The translations under genes and the position numbers were made by a program. Positions 7,974 to 15,468 of a DNA stretch of 38,272 bases are shown in pieces (the stretch's first letter is position 1; every line of letters begins with the position of its first letter). The DNA lies in contig JBAYJY010000021.1 in the NCBI GenBank assembly GCA_041664945.1, positions 1 through 38,272 of the forward strand. Direction: 5' to 3'. The notes beneath the pieces are model-generated. The model was given only the letters and a program-made list of their open reading frames with translations, searched no databases and was not told where the DNA came from. This stretch comes from JBAYJY01 sp041664945. GTDB lineage: Bacteria > UBP15 > UBA6099.

Positions 7974-8822
7974 TCAATAAGGCAACTGCTGCGCGAGAAC
8001 GACATCCACATCCTGTTCCTTTTTGATGAGTACGCCGAGGAAGGGGATTTCGCGGCGCAGGCGGGCGGGATCTATTCCGCCGGCGACGAGCGCCTGCACC
8101 CAGTCGATCAATTCGCTTGTGGACGGCTTCTTGCGCAGCGCGTCCAGTTCGCGAATCCAGAAGAAGCGTTTCAGCGCCTCGCGCATCAGAACCTTCTCGA
8201 TATTCGGATGATGCACGTGGACGATGGCCTCCATCATTTCCAAATCCGGGAACTCGATGAAGTGGAACAGGCAGCGGCGCAGAAACGCGTCCGGCAATTC
8301 CTTCTCGTTGTTGCTCGTTATGATAACAACCGGCCTGTGTTTCGCCGACACCTGTTCGTTCGTCTCGTGAATGTGGAATGACATTTCGTCCAGTTCGTTA
8401 AGCAGGTCATTCGGGAATTCAAGGTCCGCCTTGTCGATTTCGTCTATGAGGAGCACAACTTTTTCATCAACCGCGAACGACTCGCCGAGCTTGCCGAGCC
8501 GGATGTAGTGCTTGATGTCGGAGACGTCGTGGTCGCTGAACCGGCTGTCGTGCAGGCGCTGCACGGTGTCGTAGATATACAGGCCGTCCTTCGCCTTCGT
8601 GGTGGATTTAACATTCCAGACGAGCAGCCGCATGCCGAGGTCTTCAGCGATCGCGTTTGCCAGACGCGTCTTGCCCGTGCCCGGCTCGCCCTTGACGAGC
8701 AACGGCCGTTTCAGAACCATCGCCGCGTTGACGACGTCCCTCAGCCCCTTTGACGTTATATAGTTATCCGTTCCTTTAAATCCGTCCATCATGCCCGTTC
8801 CCTTAGTTTCCGACCTTCTCAT
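7974..8822 (-). CDS. MoxR-family AAA+ ATPase
   Basis: 282 residues. Walker A GEPGTGKT (45-52), Walker B VVLLIDEIDKAD (about 118-129), sensor-1 region VIITSNNEKELPDAFLRRCLFHF with the arginine finger. MoxR ATPases act as cytoplasmic chaperones with VWA partners, and the downstream gene at 6644 encodes one. Two starts are plausible: 8822, with GAGGT seven bases upstream, and the ATG at 8792 (MMDGFKG), with AAGGGA upstream; the longer form is given. The region upstream (8823-9119) holds only repeats and, probably, the promoter of this gene. Confidence 0.9.
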   Translation of the reverse strand: MRRSETKGTGMMDGFKGTDNYITSKGLRDVVNAAMVLKRPLLVKGEPGTGKTRLANAIAEDLGMRLLVWNVKSTTKAKDGLYIYDTVQRLHDSRFSDHDVSDIKHYIRLGKLGESFAVDEKVVLLIDEIDKADLEFPNDLLNELDEMSFHIHETNEQVSAKHRPVVIITSNNEKELPDAFLRRCLFHFIEFPDLEMMEAIVHVHHPNIEKVLMREALKRFFWIRELDALRKKPSTSELIDWVQALVAGGIDPARLRREIPFLGVLIKKEQDVDVVLAQQLPY

Positions 8823-8935
8823 ATCGCATACCTCATGTTGATTTCAAAACAATGCAACGCTTGTGAATAATATAACAAACGATTTGGGCTGTTTCAAACT
8901 TTTGCGTTTTTTGCCGGCTGGCGCGCCGGCGTGGC

Positions 8936-9060
8936 GGGCGCAGCATGCTGCGCCCCTACGGCGCGGAGATGGGAATTGAGTTCGGGATTGCTTCGCTTCG
9001 CTCGCAATGACGCGTTTCGAGTTCGGGATTGCTTCGCCACTGCGTTCCTCGCAATGACGC
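8936..9060 (+). repeat. Composite of dispersed repeats A and B (A2, B2, B3)
   Basis: 8936-8959 is repeat A (GGGCGCAGCATGCTGCGCCC then CTAC). It is followed by GGAATTGAGTTCGGGATTGC, where B2 begins (8986-9013), and a second B copy B3 (9027-9059), each ending CGCAATGACGC. The same A-then-B order, with a similar AATTGAG joint, recurs at 16268-16340. Short translated frames across this stack are artefacts of the repeats. Confidence 0.8.
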
Positions 9061-9077
9061 TTTCCTTTTTGCTTTAT

Positions 9078-9119
9078 ATTTTCCCCGTCTACTATCTGCT
9101 GTCTGCCGTCTACTGTTTT
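9078..9119 (-). repeat. Dispersed repeat family C, copy 2, abutting the DUF3866 stop codon
   Basis: On the minus strand the TGA of the DUF3866 gene (9120-9122) runs straight into AAAACAGTAGACGGCAGAC, followed by CAGCAGATAGTAGACGGGG. The units (AGTAGAC, GGCAGAC, AGCAGAT, AGTAGAC) are degenerate seven-base repeats. Same orientation relative to the gene as copies at 1301 and 36243. Confidence 0.75.
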
Positions 9120-10208
9120 TCAATTCCTATCAGCGCCGGCGATCATGCAGACAAACTGGGCGGCCGAGCCGCAGGCGAGGAAGAAAGCCGGGTCGTCTTC
9201 AGGCCCGCGGCCCATGGTTGTGACGCGGAAGCCGTTCGCTTGAAGCGCCTCAATAGCGACCGAGCCGTCGGCTTCGTAAATCGAATGGTCCTCATACAAA
9301 TCCGAAGCGGCTATTTGCCGTTTGACAACATCGCTCTGTTCCGGCGGCAGTTTCGGCAAAGTGATCGTAGCGCGCGCGAGCGCGACTTCAGACAATGCGG
9401 TGATGGTGTGGTGGCTGATGCCGACATGCCTCTTTCGCTGATCGGCAAAGCTGAGGCGCGGAACGACTACCGGCTCGCCCTTCAACGCCGCGACTGCATT
9501 CACCCACTCGCCGACCTCGAGTCCGGCGTTTCCGAGCCGCGTGCCGGTTCCGGCGATCCCGACTCCCATCGCAACCATTATGACATCCGCGCCGAGCGCC
9601 GCGCGCGCCGCCGCGAGCGCCGAAAATTTCGTAACCGTTTCGAGATCGCCCCCGAACGCATTCCCGCAGGTGACCGTCGCGGAGATTATTTGTTTGTCTT
9701 TTAGATCGCGCACGGTGCGGCTGAACGCGAGCGGCAGGCATGCGCCGTCGGTCATGATGTAGACGATCCGCAAGTCCTGGCGCATGGATTTGATCGCCGC
9801 GCACACCGGCGCGACCATGCTGTGCAGGCCGCCGATGACGACCGGCGTTCCGCCGAGGTCCGAGAACGCCTCGATCGCCGCCCTGTGGGGGCTGCCCTCC
9901 TCCTCGGCGCAGAGCACGCGCGCCTGCGACGGCGTGTAGCGCAACTTCATTATGTGCCCGGCGCCTTCCGACATTCTATGCTCCGGGCTGCTCAGGTTCG
10001 CCATCACGAAATGCCTGCCGCCGGAACCGAGATCGAGGCGCACTGCGGTAGTGTTCAGCAAAACTTTGTCGCCCACCGCAACGGAACCGGTCAATGGCGG
10101 ATAGCAGATCGCCTTGGCGTGTCTGCCGCCGACCTCGACATCCAGTTCCTGCATCTCGTCGCCGTCGGACAATATTCTTGAGACTACTCCTTCTTTCGAT
10201 TCGATCAT
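9120..10208 (-). CDS. DUF3866 family protein
   Basis: 362 residues. I recognise this as the DUF3866 family from its overall pattern: a small N-terminal beta domain (VVSRILSDGDEMQELDVEVGG) followed by a Gly-rich alpha/beta region with GGLHSMVAPVCAAIKS, YIMTDGACLPLAFSRTVRDL, TCGNAFGGDLETVTKFSAL and MGVGIAGTGTRLG. No function is established. The ATG at 10208 is chosen over one at 10223 because AAAAGGA precedes it at the right distance. It is the last gene of the minus-strand run that begins at 14027, 59 bases after the LarA homologue, whose neighbour it may functionally assist. Confidence 0.8.
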   Translation of the reverse strand: MIESKEGVVSRILSDGDEMQELDVEVGGRHAKAICYPPLTGSVAVGDKVLLNTTAVRLDLGSGGRHFVMANLSSPEHRMSEGAGHIMKLRYTPSQARVLCAEEEGSPHRAAIEAFSDLGGTPVVIGGLHSMVAPVCAAIKSMRQDLRIVYIMTDGACLPLAFSRTVRDLKDKQIISATVTCGNAFGGDLETVTKFSALAAARAALGADVIMVAMGVGIAGTGTRLGNAGLEVGEWVNAVAALKGEPVVVPRLSFADQRKRHVGISHHTITALSEVALARATITLPKLPPEQSDVVKRQIAASDLYEDHSIYEADGSVAIEALQANGFRVTTMGRGPEDDPAFFLACGSAAQFVCMIAGADRN

Positions 10209-10267
10209 AAAATTCCTTTTCATGCCCCGGAGCGATTTCGCCCTGCATCCCCTATCTCATCCGTGGC

Positions 10268-11545
10268 TTAATTTTCAATTAACGTCGGAACCGTGAGCGC
10301 GGCCTGCGGAAGTATCAATCCTTCGCCGCCGAGAGCGCCAACCGCTTTTTCGATTTCGCCGGGGCCGGCAAGCGGAGTCATTCCCATTTTCAGCGCGAAC
10401 GTTTCCGGCATCTCAGAAAGCAGGAACACGCGCGCCGCCCCTGTTTTTTCGAGCGTCCGCAGCGCCGTGTGTCCCATAACACTATATTGCATTCGGAGCT
10501 TCGATTCTATCTCCGCGGTCGATTCCTCTTCGAACCACTTTGCGAATCCGTCGGGGCCGATCCCCTCTGAACATGCCGTGACAAGAATGATGGTTCCTCC
10601 GGGCGCGACCGCGCGGAAGGCGTTATCGAGCGATTTGTGCGACTGGTAGAAATTGATGTCTTTCGGGTATCCGCCGCAGGAAGCGATGACCCACGGCGCG
10701 CGCGCCGGGATCGGAACGCAGAACCATCTTGCCGCGCGGCGGCATGCGGCTTCATGCGAGGCGGCGATTCCGCCGGTGAAAAACGCGGCCGGACGGCTCT
10801 GGCCGTCGGCGATGACTTGAATCGCGAAATCGACGCGGACACGGCCGAGCGCGTCGAGCAGATCCTCATGGATCGGGTTTCCGGCGAGCGACGCGGTTCG
10901 GGCGAGCGGATGCGTTCCGCCGCCGGGAGCGAGGTTCAGGCTGTGATTCGCAAGAACTGTCTCGCGGGCCGCGAGGCCGGGAACAATGCTTTTGCGTCCG
11001 CCGGTGAAGCCTGCGTAGTAATGCGGCATCACGACGCCGGTGACAATCAGCAAGTCGGCTTCCGCCGCAAGCTTGTTCACGGCCACCGGCGTTCCCGCCG
11101 CGGTGCGTCCGAGGGATACGAGTTCCGCCGCGTTGTCGCAGTCGTGGTCGACAAGCCTGACGCGCCCGGCGGCTTCCGCGCCGACGATCCCCGCCCGTTC
11201 CTCCGCAGTTTGCGCCTCATGCATTCCGAGCGCGAACAAAACGGTTATGCCGTCGTCCGCGACGCCGCACGCGTTCAGTTCGTCGAGCAGCGCCGACAGC
11301 CAGATATCGGCGCCGTAGCGGCGTGTTTTGTCAGAGACGACAATGCGCGCGGACTGCCTGCCCGCGACGACATCGCGAAACGGCGGTCCGGAGTCCGGCG
11401 AATCAAGCGCGCGTCTGAACCGGCTTATGATATCCGTGCGTGAATAATCTGTTTCGGGGGATCCGGGTTTGAGGCGTTGCGCCCGCCGCGCCGCTGTGTC
11501 CGGAATTTCAATAAGCGACTTACCGTATCGGACGAGATTGTCCAT
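10268..11545 (-). CDS. LarA-family nickel-pincer racemase/epimerase homologue
   Basis: 425 residues. LarA binds the nickel-pincer cofactor (NPN) and racemises lactate; relatives act on other 2-hydroxy acids. All cofactor residues known from Lactobacillus plantarum LarA are present with identical spacing: His109, His175 (MPHYYAG), Lys185 (GGRKSIVPG, the residue that carries the cofactor) and His201 (ANHSLN), matching His108, His174, Lys184 and His200. Asp72-x-x-Arg75 (SDKTR) and the GGYPKDINFYQ block are also kept. The substrate may not be lactate, since the His109 surroundings read GMHEAQT rather than the usual GTHRPMT type. No larB, larC or larE is in the window. It overlaps the upstream regulator gene by 26 bases. 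Confidence 0.88.
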   Translation of the reverse strand: MDNLVRYGKSLIEIPDTAARRAQRLKPGSPETDYSRTDIISRFRRALDSPDSGPPFRDVVAGRQSARIVVSDKTRRYGADIWLSALLDELNACGVADDGITVLFALGMHEAQTAEERAGIVGAEAAGRVRLVDHDCDNAAELVSLGRTAAGTPVAVNKLAAEADLLIVTGVVMPHYYAGFTGGRKSIVPGLAARETVLANHSLNLAPGGGTHPLARTASLAGNPIHEDLLDALGRVRVDFAIQVIADGQSRPAAFFTGGIAASHEAACRRAARWFCVPIPARAPWVIASCGGYPKDINFYQSHKSLDNAFRAVAPGGTIILVTACSEGIGPDGFAKWFEEESTAEIESKLRMQYSVMGHTALRTLEKTGAARVFLLSEMPETFALKMGMTPLAGPGEIEKAVGALGGEGLILPQAALTVPTLIEN

Positions 11546-12362
11546 TTCGGTTCCTGTCGCGATTGAGATGGCGGACCATGCAGACCTTCGAGCCGCCGTT
11601 CACGTAATTGACTTCATCCATGAGGCGGTTGACGAGAAAAATGCCGCGTCCGCGATCTCGCTGAACGCCTTCCGCATCCGTAGGGTCGGGAATCTTTTCG
11701 AGATCGAAGCCCTTGCCTTCGTCCTGAACGACGAACTCGAGGCGGCCGTCATACAGCGTGCAATCGATCTTGACCTGCTTTGTCGGGTCCTTCTTATTTC
11801 CGTGCTCGATCGCGTTGATTCCGAGCTCGTGCATGGCGAGTTTCAGTTCCCAGATTTCGTCTGCCGCCATGCTTGTGCGTATGAAGAGTTGCGAGATGAG
11901 ATCGTTTACCTGTTCGAGATAAGTGAATCTGCTTTCGAACTCGAAGGAGATGCTATGTTTGATGCCGAGAACCTCGCGGGCGCGGCGCCCTTTTTCGATC
12001 GTATCGGCGACCGCGCGGCCGAGCTCGGGGGTCTCGAACGGTTTTGAGACGTAGGCGTCGGCGCCGGTTTTGAAGCCTCTCAGTCGATCCTGTTCGGTGT
12101 CCTTGGCGGACAGCATCAAAATCGGTATGCAATTAAACTCGCGCTGAATTTTCAACCTTTGGCAAACTTCGTAACCGTCTATGCCGGGCATCATAATGTC
12201 GAGAATAATCAGGTCGTAAGGCCTGCGCGGCGCCATCTGCAGCGCGGTCTCGCCGTCGAAAGCCATGTCGACGTCGTAGCCCTTGACGAGCAGATACTTC
12301 TCCAGCATCCGGCAAAGGTCTTTGTCGTCGTCTACGATCAGAATCAGTTTTTTCTCAGACAT
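11520..12362 (-). CDS. Response regulator fused to an RsbW-type HATPase domain
   Basis: 280 residues. REC domain at 5-125 with acidic pocket Asp11/Asp12, phospho-acceptor Asp55 (LDIMMPG) and Lys107 (SKPF). A linker helix leads to a GHKL/HATPase_c domain (about 140-265) with N-box ELGINAIEHGN, G1 DEGKGFD and G2 RGRGIFLV, as in anti-sigma-factor serine kinases such as RsbW. This suggests that phosphorylation of the REC domain controls a partner-switching kinase; the partner sigma factor or antagonist is not in the window. Shine-Dalgarno GGAG precedes the ATG. It lies 31 bases after sir2 and overlaps the larA homologue. Confidence 0.9.
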   Translation of the reverse strand: MSEKKLILIVDDDKDLCRMLEKYLLVKGYDVDMAFDGETALQMAPRRPYDLIILDIMMPGIDGYEVCQRLKIQREFNCIPILMLSAKDTEQDRLRGFKTGADAYVSKPFETPELGRAVADTIEKGRRAREVLGIKHSISFEFESRFTYLEQVNDLISQLFIRTSMAADEIWELKLAMHELGINAIEHGNKKDPTKQVKIDCTLYDGRLEFVVQDEGKGFDLEKIPDPTDAEGVQRDRGRGIFLVNRLMDEVNYVNGGSKVCMVRHLNRDRNRNGQSRPIR

Positions 12363-12393
12363 TAATAAACTCCGCGAACCAAAAGCGCCGCCG

Positions 12394-13155
12394 TTAATTT
12401 GAGGCTTTGATCAATTCCGTTATCATCGGAAGCGCCTCTTCAACTTTTTCGCGCAGAACGATCTCCGCGCGCGGATCGATATATGTTTCCTGCAGATTGA
12501 CGACGATGAGCTTTGCGCCGTTTTGGAGAGCGACGCGCGGCATGAACGACGCCGGGGCGACGGTGAGCGACGAACCGACGACGATCATCACATCGCAGCT
12601 TTCCGAGTCGCGCTCGGCCTGCACGAGTTCGGTGTATGGAAGCTGTTCGCCGAACAGAACGACATCCGGTTTGATGACGCCGCCGCAGTCGCAGCGCGGC
12701 ACGCCTTTTTCGCCAGCCTTGATCCGGGCGCGGATTTCGTCCGGCCCGTATAGTTTCCGGCATTTCATGCAATGCGCCCGCTCGCTGTTTCCGTGCAGTT
12801 CGATAACTTTTTTCGAGCCGGCGCGGCGGTGCAGGTTGTCTATGTTTTGAGTGATAATCGAGTTGAGAAGGCCCATCGTCTCCCAGTCGGCGAGCGCCTG
12901 ATGAGCCGGATTCACGGGAGCCGTCTCGACGGCGGACACGAACGGAGCCATGAAGGTGAAAAAGTTTTCCGGGTTAGTCCTGAACGTTTCAATCGTGGCG
13001 ACCTCGACCGGGTCCACCTTTTCCCAGAGGCCCTTGCCGGGCGTTCTGAAATCGGGAATGCCCGAAGGCGTACTGATTCCGGCGCCGGTGAGCGCCACCG
13101 TCTTTTTTGAGTTTCTGATTAATTCGGCGGCTTTGTGGAGCAACTTTTCGCTCAC
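12394..13155 (-). CDS. Sir2-family NAD-dependent protein deacylase
   Basis: 253 residues. Removes acyl groups from lysines using NAD. NAD motifs TGAGISTPSGIPDFR and TQNIDNLH, catalytic His in ELHGN, and a zinc ribbon with CMKC and CDCGG, plus VVGSSLTVAPA. The GTG at 13155 is preferred to an ATG at 13191: it gives a GTGA overlap with the stop of the upstream thioredoxin-like gene and has GGAG eight bases before it. The longer start would overlap that gene by 40 bases. It is the second gene of the run starting at 14027. Confidence 0.92.
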   Translation of the reverse strand: MSEKLLHKAAELIRNSKKTVALTGAGISTPSGIPDFRTPGKGLWEKVDPVEVATIETFRTNPENFFTFMAPFVSAVETAPVNPAHQALADWETMGLLNSIITQNIDNLHRRAGSKKVIELHGNSERAHCMKCRKLYGPDEIRARIKAGEKGVPRCDCGGVIKPDVVLFGEQLPYTELVQAERDSESCDVMIVVGSSLTVAPASFMPRVALQNGAKLIVVNLQETYIDPRAEIVLREKVEEALPMITELIKASN

Positions 13156-14027
13156 GTCTTGTCTCCGGTTTTTTTCGCGCCGGCCATGCACGATTTCGTC
13201 GCGCCCCCCATGCCCTCGAACACTTCCTTGAAACGGTCGTATCCGTTCGGATATCCGGTCCGCAGCTTGACCATTCCGCCAGCGTCCGTCAGGAATATCA
13301 CCGGCACTCCGTTCACCATGTATGGATACTGCATATCCGGCAACTCATCGATATCGATCAACACGATCTCTACGCAGTCGGAAAAATCTTTCTCGAACTT
13401 GCGAACCGCGGGCAGCGTTTCCATGCAGTAATGGCACCATTTCGCCATGAAAAACACGAGCTGCGGCTTTTTTTTCTTTATCGCATCAGCAATCTTTTTC
13501 TGTACGTTGTTCGGTTTTAGCTTCTGCGTCACGGCGTCGGCCATCTCTTCTTCCGAAAGGTCCATTTCCCAGAAACCGACAAGCCCCGCGTCCGGCCGTA
13601 TCAGAACCACCGTCGGCACATAGCGGCCTTCGTAAGCGTAAAACGGAGCGGGCGAGTCCTCGGTTTTGATCGTCACAACTTCGGCGCCGCCCTTCTTCGC
13701 CGCTTTTTTCACCGTGTCGAGCTGGTCGATGCTGTCCTTGATTTCGCTGGAATAAAAATAAACGAACACCGACTTGCCTTTGCGAAGGAACTCGCCGACA
13801 GCGTCCGCCGCGTCCTTTTTTTCCGGCGCCTTCACAACCGCTTTTTTAGCGGCTGTTTTCGCGGGAGTTTTTTTAGCGGCGGTTTTCGCCGCCGGCTTTT
13901 TGGCTGCTGCCGGCGCAGTCGCGGAATGCGCCGAAATGGCAAGCGCCGCGATCCCGACCATGAGTATTATTGTTGTTATCCGGAGCGCGAGAGATGCTGA
14001 GGTCACAGTAGTTCTGTTCTTTTTCAT
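13152..14027 (-). CDS. Exported tandem thioredoxin-fold protein with one active CxxC
   Basis: 291 residues. Hydrophobic N-terminal segment (about 13-35) acts as a signal peptide or membrane anchor. Then an Ala/Lys/Pro repeat linker (about 37-70), a first thioredoxin fold (about 75-175) that has the cis-Pro (RYVPTV) but no CxxC, and a second fold (about 178-285) with WCHYC (Cys198, Cys201) and cis-Pro NGVPVI. Probably a periplasmic disulfide reductase or isomerase; partner unknown. The ATG at 14027 is preferred to one at 14045: it lies six bases after a perfect -10 box with no Shine-Dalgarno, so the mRNA may be leaderless. First gene of a five-gene run down to 9120. Confidence 0.85.
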   Translation of the reverse strand: MKKNRTTVTSASLALRITTIILMVGIAALAISAHSATAPAAAKKPAAKTAAKKTPAKTAAKKAVVKAPEKKDAADAVGEFLRKGKSVFVYFYSSEIKDSIDQLDTVKKAAKKGGAEVVTIKTEDSPAPFYAYEGRYVPTVVLIRPDAGLVGFWEMDLSEEEMADAVTQKLKPNNVQKKIADAIKKKKPQLVFFMAKWCHYCMETLPAVRKFEKDFSDCVEIVLIDIDELPDMQYPYMVNGVPVIFLTDAGGMVKLRTGYPNGYDRFKEVFEGMGGATKSCMAGAKKTGDKT

Positions 14028-14033
14028 GAATAT

Positions 14034-14062
14034 ATTATAACACAATAAAAAGCTTTTTCCAT
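14034..14062 (-). promoter_or_regulatory. Predicted promoter, thioredoxin-sir2-REC-larA-DUF3866 operon
   Basis: On the minus strand: perfect -10 TATAAT (14039-14034), 17-base spacer, weak -35 ATGGAA (14062-14057). The -10 ends six bases before the ATG at 14027, so transcription should start at or next to the A of the start codon. Confidence 0.55.
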
Positions 14063-14096
14063 GCCCGGCGGACGGCAGGTTTTATAATTGAGAATA

Positions 14097-14125
14097 TTGA
14101 CGGCAGTTAACATGCGCGTTAACAT
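14097..14125 (+). promoter_or_regulatory. higBA promoter with embedded palindromic operator
   Basis: -35 TTGACG (14097-14102), 17-base spacer, -10 TAACAT (14120-14125), six bases before the higB ATG. Two GTTAAC hexamers (14106-14111 and 14118-14123), six bases apart, form an inverted repeat over the spacer and -10, as expected for autorepression by the HigA antitoxin. Confidence 0.65.
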
Positions 14126-14131
14126 GGTATT

Positions 14132-14491
14132 ATGAGACGGACGGTAGTTTTCTATCGGAAAGCGGACGGCAAATGTCCTGTCCGGGATTTCCTGGATACG
14201 TTGCCTTCTCAGGCGGCGAGGAAAGTTACATGGGTTCTCAGGCTTGTTGAGGATTTGGATGTTGTGCCGGCTGCATTTTTCAAGAAACTCGAAGGGACGG
14301 AAGGCATCTGGGAATGCAGAATAACATCTGGTTCAAACAGTTATCGGATATTTTGTTTCTTTTATGAGCATTCCATTGTGGTATTAACCCATGGGTTTGC
14401 CAAGAAGACTCAAAAAACGCCACGGTCCGAAATTGAAAGGGCGGAATCTTATCGAAGAGATTTTCTAAAAAGGAGAAAGAAAAATGAGTGA
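14132..14491 (+). CDS. higB: HigB-type (RelE superfamily, Gp49-like) toxin
   Basis: 119 residues of the phage-derived Gp49-like/HigB family, ribosome-dependent mRNA endonucleases of the RelE fold. Typical blocks: PVRDFLDTLP, FFKKLEGTEGIWECRI, SYRIFCFF and VVLTHGFAKKTQKTP, with the basic residues of the C-terminal block expected to be catalytic or RNA-binding. Toxin-first order and an eight-base overlap with the antitoxin gene are typical of HigBA. No Shine-Dalgarno; the -10 box is six bases upstream, so the transcript is probably leaderless. The locus is AT-richer than its neighbours, consistent with horizontal arrival. Confidence 0.88.
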   Translation: MRRTVVFYRKADGKCPVRDFLDTLPSQAARKVTWVLRLVEDLDVVPAAFFKKLEGTEGIWECRITSGSNSYRIFCFFYEHSIVVLTHGFAKKTQKTPRSEIERAESYRRDFLKRRKKNE

Positions 14492-14759
14492 CCTCAAAAG
14501 GTATATTGACGATAGAAAAAAGCGGGACAAGCGATTCGCCGAAGGTTACGACGAGGGGTACATCCATCTGAAAATCGGCGTCATGCTTCGCCAGGCGCGC
14601 GAAGAGGCAGGATTAACGCAGGAAGAACTTGCCGGCAGGCTCAACACTCAAAAGACAGCGATTTCACGCATAGAAAATCACGCTGAAGACATCAAGCTGT
14701 CCACATTGAAACGTGTCGCGACCGCTCTTGGAAAACGTTTGGAAATCAGAATCGCCTGA
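14484..14759 (+). CDS. higA: HigA-type XRE-family antitoxin
   Basis: 91 residues. The helix-turn-helix lies at about 30-84 (MLRQAREEAGLTQEELAGRLNTQKTAISRIEN), preceded by a charged N-terminal stretch (KRYIDDRKKRDKRFAEGYDEG) typical of this antitoxin group. It should neutralise HigB and repress the operon at the GTTAAC inverted repeat at 14106-14123. AAGGAG sits eight bases before the ATG, in contrast to the leaderless-looking higB start, so antitoxin could be translated more strongly than toxin. Confidence 0.9.
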   Translation: MSDLKRYIDDRKKRDKRFAEGYDEGYIHLKIGVMLRQAREEAGLTQEELAGRLNTQKTAISRIENHAEDIKLSTLKRVATALGKRLEIRIA

Positions 14760-14767
14760 TTAAGATA

Positions 14768-15283
14768 ATGTCGAAAACCGCTATGAACAATACGTCAGAA
14801 TCGAATGAATTCACGCTTCGGGAAGCGGTCGAATCCGATATCCCCCGGCTTTCGAAACATCATAGTTTGATGTTTGAAGAAATTTGGGAGAAAACATCCC
14901 GGGCCATCGGCGAAGCTAAAGGCGCTGAGCTCGAGAATGAATATGCGGAGAAGTTAAAACAGGAAATGCCGGCGGGTGTTTGCAAGTCGTGGGTGTTTGA
15001 GAAAAATAACGAAATTGCGGCAAGCGGCGCGATTAGTATCGTCAACCTCGTTTCAACACCGGATGATCATTCTTCGAGAGTCGCATATCTACACACCATG
15101 TACACGGAGCCACAATATCGCGGAAATCATCTTGCCGGCATGATAGTACAGAAGGCGATCGGCTATTGTAAATCCATCGGACTAAAGCGCATCTTTCTTG
15201 TCGCAAGCGATGCCGGGAAGCCAGTCTATGAAAAAATCGGCTTCGTTTCATCTCCGGAAACAATGCGATATTTTATAAAATGA
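14768..15283 (+). CDS. GNAT-family N-acetyltransferase
   Basis: 171 residues. The acetyl-CoA site is seen as TEPQYRGNHLAGMIVQKAI (motif A, the usual Q/RxxGxG/A pattern) and the C-terminal DAGKPVYEKIGFVS block is typical of GNAT motif B. Substrate unknown. It begins eight bases after the higA stop, without a recognisable Shine-Dalgarno, and is probably the third gene of that operon. GNAT proteins are also toxins in some TA systems (TacT, AtaT), but this one is ordinary-looking, and cargo carried with the TA locus is more likely. An alternative start is the ATG at 14783. Confidence 0.8.
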   Translation: MSKTAMNNTSESNEFTLREAVESDIPRLSKHHSLMFEEIWEKTSRAIGEAKGAELENEYAEKLKQEMPAGVCKSWVFEKNNEIAASGAISIVNLVSTPDDHSSRVAYLHTMYTEPQYRGNHLAGMIVQKAIGYCKSIGLKRIFLVASDAGKPVYEKIGFVSSPETMRYFIK

Positions 15284-15331
15284 TGTTTCGCGCAGCATAC
15301 CCCTAAATGCCAAGCCCATTGATGTTTATTT

Positions 15332-15358
15332 GAGATTCCTCTCTTCGCTCGGAATGAC
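15332..15358 (+). repeat. Dispersed repeat family B, copy 4 (variant)
   Basis: GAGATTCCTCTCTTCGCTCG followed by GAATGAC: same layout as the other B copies but with CC/GG replacing the GC pairs, so the inverted ends still match each other (ATTCC / GGAAT). Lies in the 185-base gap between the convergent GNAT and TPR genes. Confidence 0.65.
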
Positions 15359-15468
15359 AAAAACACTGAAAATAGAACCACTGGATTAGGTGTTTTCCGG
15401 GGCTCTGGAGTTCCTCGTGCTAATTTAGCGCTGCATTCCCAAATATCCAACACGTTATAATGGCGTTA

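Noticed and set aside
8915..8934. GCCGGC-loop-GCCGGC hairpin as a terminator upstream of moxR
   Set aside because: The T tract precedes the stem on the plus strand and follows as A on the minus strand, so it fits neither direction.
8931..9704. 257-codon plus-strand frame
   Set aside because: First part translates dispersed repeats, second part is antisense to the DUF3866 gene.
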